Of a DNA stretch of 64,000 nucleotides, positions 58,537-64,000 are shown in pieces. Every line of letters starts with the position of its first letter. Position 1 is the first letter of the stretch. Both the position numbers and the translations under genes were made by a program. The notes beneath the pieces were generated by a model. The model was not told the DNA's origin. It searched no databases and was given only the letters and a program-made list of their open reading frames with translations. The stretch covers positions 28,386 through 92,385 of the forward strand of contig NZ_JAFCTX010000016.1 in assembly GCF_049896245.1 (NCBI RefSeq), given 5' to 3'. Origin of the DNA: Cypionkella sp049896245 (GTDB lineage Bacteria > Pseudomonadota > Alphaproteobacteria > Rhodobacterales > Rhodobacteraceae).

Positions 58537-59316
58537 TTAATGTGCGCCTGCGGACAAGAACCCGCGCAGGCGGTCGGTTTTTGGGCTGCCGAATAGGTCC
58601 GTCGGCGGGCCTTGTTCTTCGATTTTGCCTAAGTGCAGGAAGATGACGTGATCGGACACGTCGGCGGCGAGTTTCATATCGTGGGTGACAAGGATCATGG
58701 TGCGACCTTCATCGGCCAGTGCCTTGATCACCTTGATCACCTCTTGCTCCAGTTCGGGGTCAAGAGCGGAGGTCGGCTCGTCAAACAGCAAGGCGCGGGG
58801 TTCCATGCACAAGGCGCGGGCGATGGCGGCGCGTTGTTGTTGGCCGCCCGACAGCATCGCGGGCCAAGCATCGGCCTTATCGGCGATGCCAACTTTGGCG
58901 AGGTATTCGCGGGCTTTCACCTCAACCTCTCTCGGGTCGCGCTTCATCACCGTCACCGGGGCTTCCATAACGTTTTGCAGGATGGTCATATGCGACCACA
59001 GGTTAAACTGCTGGAATACCATGGAAAGATTGGTGCGCATCCGGGTGACCTGCGCGCGGTCGGCGGGGTGGCGGCCAAGGCCTTGGCCCTTCCAGCGCAC
59101 CGGCTCGCCTTCAAAGCGGATCTCGCCCTGTTGGCTGTCTTCCAGCAAGTTGCAGCAGCGCAGCAGGGTGGATTTGCCCGAGCCAGACGAGCCGATCAAC
59201 GACACCACATGGCCACGTGGGGCGGTCAGATCGACGCCTTTCAACACCTCAAGCGCGCCGTAGCTTTTGTGTAGATCATGGATCGCGATGACGGGTGTAT
59301 CGGCAGATTCGTTCAC
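58537..59316 (-). CDS. Polar amino acid/amine ABC transporter ATP-binding protein
   Basis: A 259-residue HisP/GlnQ-like ATPase with Walker A GSSGSGKSTLLR (residue 37), Q-loop VFQQFNLWSH, signature LSGGQQQRAAIA (157), Walker B LLFDEPTSALD (177) and switch THDMKLA. The start is a GTG at 59316 with AAGG upstream. It heads the transport-and-catabolism gene run that reads leftward to about 51000. Confidence 0.94.
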   Translation of the reverse strand: MNESADTPVIAIHDLHKSYGALEVLKGVDLTAPRGHVVSLIGSSGSGKSTLLRCCNLLEDSQQGEIRFEGEPVRWKGQGLGRHPADRAQVTRMRTNLSMVFQQFNLWSHMTILQNVMEAPVTVMKRDPREVEVKAREYLAKVGIADKADAWPAMLSGGQQQRAAIARALCMEPRALLFDEPTSALDPELEQEVIKVIKALADEGRTMILVTHDMKLAADVSDHVIFLHLGKIEEQGPPTDLFGSPKTDRLRGFLSAGAH

Positions 59317-59417
59317 TTGGCGACCTTATCTCGGGGCAGGTGATCAAATAGGCCGCAGAAATGGTGGCATTGCAACGGGTTTTGCAGCGCATTTTGGCGG
59401 GTGCTTGGGCGTTTTGC

Positions 59418-60191
59418 CTAAGAAAGATGCGCAATCTGTTCAGGTGAGGCCGGCGTGGGCACCGCAAGATAAGCGCTGGCCGGGATCGCGATCAGGCCTT
59501 TCAGGTGCAATGTGGCCTGATCAGCCGCGCTGAGGCCGGCAATCGCGGCTGCGGTGACGCGGAAGAAAACTGCCGCATCATTGGTTTTGGCGGTGATATA
59601 GGGCAGCACAGGCGTCGGCGGTTCGGTACAGGCGATTTCTTTCAGATGGGCGGCGAAGGGCTCGTATTGTCGCAAGAGTTCCCAAGTCAGCGCGTCGATT
59701 GCCGCCAGATCAGCGCGGGATTCGGCGACGGCAAGCGCAGACAGCCGGTGGCCGCCGGTTTGCAGGCTGGGCGGGAAGTGCAAGCCGCGGGCGCTCGCGT
59801 GGTTTTGCGGGGCGGCCCAACCGGATTGGCTAAGGTCTTCGTTATAGGCGAAAGACGTGTGGGAATACGCGGCCAAAGTGCTGCGCGGATCATCGTGGCG
59901 GGCCACGAAGACCGAAGTGTAATGGCCAGGGGGGCAACCGGGCAGGCCATAATCCGGGGTGCCGATCAGGGTAACATGGTCGTGCAGTTTGGCGCGGAAC
60001 GGAAAGCCGCAGGTCTGCGAGAAGGTGAGGTCTGGCGATTGCCATGCGTCCCAATAGGCGTGTTCGCCTCTTGTCAGGCTTTCGGGGGCTTGGATGCCCT
60101 CGGCGCGCAGACCGTCGCGGATATTGGCCCACAACCGATCATTGGCGGCAGCGGTTTCCGGGCGATCATACATGCCAAGCGAGGCGATCAT
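59418..60191 (-). CDS. PhnD-like phosphate/phosphonate-binding-fold protein without signal peptide
   Basis: A 257-residue protein of the PhnD/SsuA/transferrin class (ASLGMYDRPETAAANDRLW, TFSQTCGFPFRAKL, YTSVFVARHDDP). It has no signal peptide, which is unusual for a transporter binding protein, so a cytoplasmic sensor or enzyme role is possible. It overlaps the TerB-like gene by 4 bases. No permease or ATPase for phosphonates lies nearby. Its ligand is unknown. Confidence 0.78.
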   Translation of the reverse strand: MIASLGMYDRPETAAANDRLWANIRDGLRAEGIQAPESLTRGEHAYWDAWQSPDLTFSQTCGFPFRAKLHDHVTLIGTPDYGLPGCPPGHYTSVFVARHDDPRSTLAAYSHTSFAYNEDLSQSGWAAPQNHASARGLHFPPSLQTGGHRLSALAVAESRADLAAIDALTWELLRQYEPFAAHLKEIACTEPPTPVLPYITAKTNDAAVFFRVTAAAIAGLSAADQATLHLKGLIAIPASAYLAVPTPASPEQIAHLS

Positions 60192-60625
60192 GCGCGGTCG
60201 GCTTTCTGGCGGGCTTGCGCAGATTCGACGTCCGAAAGGCCCAACAGGTTGGCGAGCAAACGCATTTGCTGATCTTCGCTGGCGTCACGCTGGCCATCGG
60301 CGAGGGCGACGGACCATAAAGCCTCGACCAACCCGGCGCGGTCTTCCAGCGGCACGGCGGCTTTCAGGGCGCGGGTAAAGCGCACGGTGTCGGGGGCTTG
60401 GGATTCGAAATCCTCGGCTTGGGCGCGCAGGGCGGCGGCCTCAAACGCATCAAGCCCGTTGCGGGTCATCAGGATTTTCTCAATCCGTTCGACTTCTTCA
60501 ACGGCATAGAGGCCATCGGTTTTCGCGACCCTGACCAGCAGGGCGGCAAGCGCCAGCCGGGCGTCGGGATCGGCCATGCGGGTCGGGGCGGGAGCCAGAA
60601 GGCTGCGGAGGATTTCTGCGAACAT
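60188..60625 (-). CDS. TerB family protein
   Basis: A 145-residue, all-helical protein with the TerB pattern LALAALLVRVAKTDGLYAVEEVERIEKIL and LWSVALADGQRDASEDQQMRLLANLLGLS, including acidic metal-binding-like positions in both halves. TerB-like domains occur in tellurite resistance and stress systems, but here there are no other ter genes, so that name should not be read as function. It is coupled to the PhnD-like gene. Confidence 0.85.
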   Translation of the reverse strand: MFAEILRSLLAPAPTRMADPDARLALAALLVRVAKTDGLYAVEEVERIEKILMTRNGLDAFEAAALRAQAEDFESQAPDTVRFTRALKAAVPLEDRAGLVEALWSVALADGQRDASEDQQMRLLANLLGLSDVESAQARQKADRA

Positions 60626-60693
60626 GCTGTCAGGATAGGCGGGTGCTACGGCCTTGCCAAGTGGCGTTGCTCGCGCCGAAGCGCACGAAGCGG

Positions 60694-61599
60694 TTACGGG
60701 CGGCGGATTTTTCCCGAACTGATCGGCACGGCGCTGCCTTTGATACGAACGGCGGTAATGCCGCGCGCGGTGGCGTCGATGGTCAGGCCGATGCTGGAGG
60801 GGCGGCCCATCTCGACGCCTTGGCGCAGGGTCAAGCGGGTGCTGCCCGAGGAGATCACGCCGGTTCGCCAAAGTTGCGCGGCCAGAATGGCGCTGGCCGA
60901 TCCGGTGGCGGGGTCTTCGGGGATGCCTGCGGTGGGCGAAAACATGCGGGCTTGGAAATCGCAAGTCTGGCTGGGTGAAGTTTGGCCGGGGGTGTAAAGA
61001 TAGGCGCTGTCGACTTCTGCGAGGGCCATCAGCACGGACCAATGCGGCTCGTGCGGTTTGGCATTGCTCAGGGTTTGCAGGCTATCGACGGGGACATACA
61101 GAAAGCGCGGGCCACCTTGATGGGTGGCGGGGCGATGGTTGGCAAAGCCGATTTGGGCGGGCGCAAGGCCGAGGCTGGCGGCAATCAGATCAAGCGGCAG
61201 GTCGGTTTTGACCGGGAAGGGCAGCACGGGGGCTACGAATTCGGCCTCAATATGGCGGCCTTGACGGCTGACGGTAACTTGGGCAAGGCCCGCTTCCTCC
61301 TCTAGCGTGATCAGCGTTTCAAAATCGCCCGTGTGTCTGGCGCAGGCGAGATGGATGGCGCAGCCGATGGTCGGATGGCCTGCAAAGGGGATCTCGGCGG
61401 TGGGAAAGAAGATGCGGACGCGGGCGGTGTGGGCAGGGTCTTGCGGCGCTTGCACGAAGATCGTCTCGGACAGGTTGAACTCGCGCGCGAGGGTCTGCAT
61501 TTCGGCGGTGGTCAGGCTGTCGGCACCCAGCACCACAGCAAGCGGGTTGCCCGCGAACGGGGTTTCGGTGAACACGTCGAGGGTGTGAAATTCCAGCAT
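60694..61599 (-). CDS. PhzF family isomerase-like protein
   Basis: A 301-residue protein of the diaminopimelate-epimerase fold. TLDVFTETPFAGNPLAVV, the catalytic-type Glu in LSETIFVQ, IPFAGHPTIGCA and PEDPATGSAS are all present. PhzF isomerises a phenazine precursor, but most chromosomal relatives have unknown substrates. The start follows CTGGAATG and its neighbours are rlmJ and the TerB gene on the same strand. Confidence 0.9.
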   Translation of the reverse strand: MLEFHTLDVFTETPFAGNPLAVVLGADSLTTAEMQTLAREFNLSETIFVQAPQDPAHTARVRIFFPTAEIPFAGHPTIGCAIHLACARHTGDFETLITLEEEAGLAQVTVSRQGRHIEAEFVAPVLPFPVKTDLPLDLIAASLGLAPAQIGFANHRPATHQGGPRFLYVPVDSLQTLSNAKPHEPHWSVLMALAEVDSAYLYTPGQTSPSQTCDFQARMFSPTAGIPEDPATGSASAILAAQLWRTGVISSGSTRLTLRQGVEMGRPSSIGLTIDATARGITAVRIKGSAVPISSGKIRRP

Positions 61600-61630
61600 T
61601 TGAACATTCCAGCCTTAGAGGGTCTTGAAA

Positions 61631-62407
61631 TTACAGCGCCTTGAAATGCGTCTCAATCCGCGCGGCTTCTTCAGCCAGACCGTAAGGCGGATTGACGATA
61701 AACAGGCCCGAGCCTTCCATCCGATGCCCCTCCCGCGCCGGGGGAAAGCGGACTTCCGAGCGTAGGGCCTCGGGGAACTGGGCTTCGAGGGCTTTCAGCA
61801 TCGGGCCATGCGGGCCACCTGTCAGCAGTGGATACCACAAAGCAATGATCCCGACGTTCCATTTGCGGTTGATATTGGCGATTTGCTTGGGGATGGCGTC
61901 GTAATCGGCCTTCACCTCGTAGCTGGGATCAATCAGCATCAGACCCCGGCGCGGCGTGGGCGGGGTGACGGCAAGCGCCAGATCGAAGCCGTCTTGTCGG
62001 TAGACATGCGCGCTCCACGGGTTCAGGGCGTGACGCAGGTGTTGATGTTCTTGTGGGTGAAGCTCGGCGAGGTGAATGGTGTCTTGGTCGCGCAAGCTGA
62101 GCGCGGCGATCAGGGGAGAGCCGGGATATGCGAGGGGGCCGTAGCTGGCACGGACCTCATTGAGACGGTTGCGATAGGGGTGCAGGGGCGGGAACCATTG
62201 TTCGGCAATGGCGATGCCCGCTTCGGCCTCGCCGGTTTTCAGCGCCTCATCGCTGCCCAGATCATAGAGACCGCGGCCCGCGTGGGTCTCGATATATGTC
62301 AGCGGTTTGTCTTTTTGGGTGAGGTAATCGAGCATGACGGCCAGAAGCGCGTGCTTCTGGACATCGGCGAGGTTTCCGGCGTGGAACAGGTGTTGATAGG
62401 ACAGCAT
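61631..62407 (-). CDS. rlmJ: 23S rRNA (adenine-2030-N6)-methyltransferase RlmJ
   Basis: Methylates A2030 in 23S rRNA. The 258 residues begin with the diagnostic LSYQHLFHAGNLADVQKHALL, followed by IETHAGRGLYDL (SAM site), YPGSPLIA and MLIDPSYEVKADY, the DPPY-like catalytic motif. Name by resemblance to E. coli YhiR. Confidence 0.94.
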   Translation of the reverse strand: MLSYQHLFHAGNLADVQKHALLAVMLDYLTQKDKPLTYIETHAGRGLYDLGSDEALKTGEAEAGIAIAEQWFPPLHPYRNRLNEVRASYGPLAYPGSPLIAALSLRDQDTIHLAELHPQEHQHLRHALNPWSAHVYRQDGFDLALAVTPPTPRRGLMLIDPSYEVKADYDAIPKQIANINRKWNVGIIALWYPLLTGGPHGPMLKALEAQFPEALRSEVRFPPAREGHRMEGSGLFIVNPPYGLAEEAARIETHFKAL

Positions 62408-62455
62408 GCGGGTTTATAGGGCCGGATTTTGCGGGGGGGAAGGGGATTTGCGCAG

Positions 62456-62478
62456 GGTCCCAACTCGGGACCTTTTTT
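62456..62478 (+). terminator. Orphan plus-strand intrinsic terminator
   Basis: GGTCCC (62456-62461), loop AACTC, GGGACC (62467-62472), then six T. It points along the plus strand, where no gene is recognised; both flanking genes read leftward. It may end an antisense or small RNA. Confidence 0.7.
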
Positions 62479-62536
62479 ATGTGTGTGATTTCAAGGGGAT
62501 GGGGTGGTGGAGTTAAGGGTTTATTAAGGTTTTGGA

Positions 62537-63019
62537 CTATTTTCGCAGGCAAGCGCTGCCATCGGTTTTGAAGATACCGGTGGGGCGGTAGTTTTTCAGC
62601 GCGGTGCGAGCGGCGAGGGTGATCAGGCAGGCCATCTCATCGCCGCGGTCGGGATTGAGGGTTTGCAGGCTGGCGGTGACGCCAAAGGCGGGGGTTCCCT
62701 CATAGGGAATCTCATAGGTTTCTGGCGAGATGCCGACGGTTGCGGAGATCGTGTAAAGCCAGACCCGATTTGTACCTGTGCCAACCCAGCGGCCTACATC
62801 CGGGGCGGGTTCGACATTCACCACCAGATCGGCACCGGGGCAGTTTTTCGCTTTCAGGCCTGATTGCGCCATCACCTTTGCCAAGCGCGGCAACAGATAC
62901 GCGCCGTAGCCCGAGCTATACTGGGTCGAGGACAGCTGGATGATATAGCTTTTGCCGCTGAATGGGTCGGCCAGAGCCGGGGTGGCGAGGAAAGCTATGG
63001 CAAGGGCGAGACGGGGCAT
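62537..63019 (-). CDS. Exported protein of unknown function
   Basis: A 160-residue protein with a clear signal peptide (MPRLALAIAFLATPALA, cleaved before DPF). The mature part has three cysteines (residues 60, 131 and 157) and no family I recognise. It probably resides in the periplasm. The ATG at 63019 is supported by the signal sequence directly after it. Confidence 0.65.
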   Translation of the reverse strand: MPRLALAIAFLATPALADPFSGKSYIIQLSSTQYSSGYGAYLLPRLAKVMAQSGLKAKNCPGADLVVNVEPAPDVGRWVGTGTNRVWLYTISATVGISPETYEIPYEGTPAFGVTASLQTLNPDRGDEMACLITLAARTALKNYRPTGIFKTDGSACLRK

Positions 63020-63124
63020 ATGGGCACCGGGGTTGTTGGGCGCAGGATCGGCGCGGGGGAGGATTGGGGCAAGTTCGGCGTTAGTGGTTGGTTAAGGAGG
63101 ATGCGGGAGAGTTCGGGGGAGGGC

Positions 63125-63156
63125 TTGATTGAATATAGCGGAAAGGGTATATAGCG
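63125..63156 (+). promoter_or_regulatory. higBA promoter and putative operator
   Basis: A -35 TTGATT (63125-63130), a 17-base spacer and -10 TATATA (63148-63153). Direct repeats ATATAGCG (63133-63140 and 63149-63156) are 16 bases apart and overlap the spacer and -10, a fitting antitoxin site. Transcription would begin about at the toxin ATG (63160). Confidence 0.65.
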
Positions 63157-63159
63157 AAA

Positions 63160-63483
63160 ATGCAATGGTCGGTGGAGGCGCTGGCGGCGGCTCAGATGGA
63201 GATTGACGCGCTGCCCGTAGGTTTGCGGGCGCGGATGTATCGCCTGATGGCGATGATCGAAAGCTATGGGCTGGAGCAGATGCGCGAGCCGCATGTGAAG
63301 CATCTGGGCGGCAAGCTGTGGGAATTGCGCGCCAAAGCCGCTGAAGGCATTGCGCGCGGGCTTTATGTGGCGGTGGAGCGGCGGCGCGTTGTGCTGCTGC
63401 ATGTGTTTGAGAAGAAATCAGAAAAGACACCGCTGCGGGCTTTGAGCTTGGCGCGGGCGCGGATGAAGGAGATTTCGCGATGA
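63160..63483 (+). CDS. higB: RelE/HigB-type toxin
   Basis: A 107-residue protein of the phage-derived Gp49-like/HigB group, which cut mRNA on ribosomes. VKHLGGKLWELRAKAAEGIARGLYVAVERRRVVLLHVFEKKSEKTP is split over residues 47-91 in the usual order: a basic LWELR strand, then LLHVFxKKxxKTP, then a C-terminal helix RARMKE. It precedes its antitoxin, the reverse of most toxin-antitoxin pairs but normal for HigBA. There is almost no leader before the ATG. Confidence 0.88.
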   Translation: MQWSVEALAAAQMEIDALPVGLRARMYRLMAMIESYGLEQMREPHVKHLGGKLWELRAKAAEGIARGLYVAVERRRVVLLHVFEKKSEKTPLRALSLARARMKEISR

Positions 63484-63496
63484 GGGAGATGGCGCG

Positions 63497-63778
63497 ATGA
63501 GCAGAACCATTCCGTTGGCCGAAATGCTGGCGAAGAACATGAAAGATCCCGCCTTCGCCGCCGCCTATGCCGAGGCGGATGCGGAGTATTCGGTAATCGA
63601 GGCGATGATCTCGGCCCGCGCCGAGGCAGGTCTGACGCAAGAGGCTTTGGCGGAGCGGATGGGGACGACCCAGTCGGCGATTGCGCGGCTGGAGGGCGGG
63701 CGGGTGTCGCCCTCGGTGGAGACCTTGCGGAAGTATGCGAAGGCGGTGGGGAAAAGGCTGCGGGTGGAGATGGTATGA
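63497..63778 (+). CDS. higA: HigA-type antitoxin with helix-turn-helix
   Basis: A 93-residue protein with an N-terminal toxin-binding helix region (LAEMLAKNMKDPAFAAAYAEA) and an XRE helix-turn-helix (ARAEAGLTQEALAERMGTTQSAIARLEGG, then SVETLRKYAKAVGKRL). It should neutralise HigB and repress the shared promoter. It starts 13 bases after the toxin stop with GGGAG upstream. Confidence 0.9.
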   Translation: MSRTIPLAEMLAKNMKDPAFAAAYAEADAEYSVIEAMISARAEAGLTQEALAERMGTTQSAIARLEGGRVSPSVETLRKYAKAVGKRLRVEMV

Positions 63779-63881
63779 GGGGGTAGGGTGGGTTCCTAGT
63801 CTGATATGGCGCGGCGCTTGTGCGGGGTTTATAATCCCGCACAATCAAATTAAACAATCCTGTCAATTTCATTCATAAAGC

Positions 63882-64000
63882 GGCTCTGTTGCACAAATCA
63901 GCCTGAGGTCGAGTTTTCCCTTCCGCTGGACAGAGTCATCCCACACGTTGAGTTTGCGGCGTTCCAAGTGCCGTAAATCGGTTCAGGATCGCCGCCCTGA
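63882..64000 (-). mobile_element. IS5-like insertion sequence, one end only
   Basis: The sequence GGCTCTGTTGCACAAATC (63882-63899) matches a terminal inverted repeat typical of IS5-family elements in alphaproteobacteria, as I recall. It is followed inside by the end of a transposase frame on the minus strand. The rest lies beyond the window. The target duplication cannot be seen from one end. The bases 63779-63881 are AT-rich and hold no gene. Confidence 0.75.
63936..64000 (-). CDS. IS5-family transposase, C-terminal fragment
   Basis: Twenty-one codons of a minus-strand frame run off the window and end in TGA at 63936-63938. They read RAAILNRFTALGTPQTQRVG, resembling the end of IS5-type transposases (VRIAVLNGFTALGTP in relatives I remember). 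Too short for a firm family call. Confidence 0.6.
   Translation of the reverse strand, partial: RAAILNRFTALGTPQTQRVG

Noticed and set aside
60188..60625. Tellurite-resistance operon
   Set aside because: Only a single TerB-like domain is present, with no terC, terD or terZ neighbours.

Overview
The window is a high-GC chromosomal segment of an alphaproteobacterium, most likely a member of the Rhodobacteraceae (Rhodobacter/Gemmobacter/Tabrizicola-like). The grounds are the gene content and order (gltA, gltX, comEC, lexA, moeA, moaC, trpC, trpD, trpG), an alphaproteobacterial SOS box of the form GTTC-N7-GTTC in front of lexA, dispersed G/C-hairpin repeats ending in GGATATTT or GAGTATTT, and CTTGCA-type tRNA promoters. 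It is mostly core genome. A mobile edge appears only at the right end.

Layout: 1-4700 holds the 5' part of valS, a glyoxalase-fold (VOC) gene and a membrane protein. 4700-8700 is a polyamine block: an Lrp regulator divergent from an ornithine decarboxylase with a structured speF-like leader, a DUF2235 hydrolase, and an N-carbamoylputrescine amidase. 8700-25000 is the conserved core block: DUF1624, gltA, gltX, comEC, lexA, moeA-moaC-trpC-trpD-trpG, a divergent polysaccharide deacetylase with a long Pro/Ala linker, trpE and a PpiD-type chaperone. 25000-33700 carries an aminotransferase, a DUF2127 gene whose 3' end lies in a 122-bp tandem duplication, a small lipoprotein, gpt, a LysE exporter, fabI, pdxH, a double cold-shock protein, a DUF192 protein, tRNA-Pro and selO. 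33700-39100 has an XRE-cupin regulator, the kbl-tdh threonine-degradation operon, bfr/bfd iron storage, a TRIC-like channel, tRNA-Cys and tRNA-Gly.

39200-49300 is an amino-sugar cluster. A four-gene operon (nagK-like kinase, GntR regulator, NagB-II-type SIS protein, nagA) diverges from murQ, a complete sugar ABC transporter and a Gfo/Idh/MocA oxidoreductase. Two near-identical direct-repeat operators lie between the two arms. Together the genes could import an amino sugar (GlcNAc and/or MurNAc), phosphorylate it, cleave the lactyl ether, deacetylate it and deaminate it to fructose-6-P. The cluster lies between two identical tRNA-Gly(GCC) genes in the same orientation. 49600-59300 is an amine or amino-acid catabolic region: a polar-amino-acid-type ABC transporter, two glutamine-synthetase-like gamma-glutamyl ligases, a class-I amidotransferase and a PuuB-like FAD oxidase, which resembles the gamma-glutamyl-putrescine route. 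59400-63000 holds a PhnD-like protein overlapping a TerB-like gene, phzF, rlmJ and an exported protein of unknown function. 63100-64000 has a HigBA-type toxin-antitoxin pair with a promoter placed for a leaderless message, then the end of an IS5-like insertion sequence cut by the window edge.

Several short-period tandem arrays (17 bp x 6 twice, 16 bp x 3, 18 bp x 6) and two families of dispersed palindromic repeats occur at gene ends. All calls come from reading the sequence and from recall of protein families. No database search was run.
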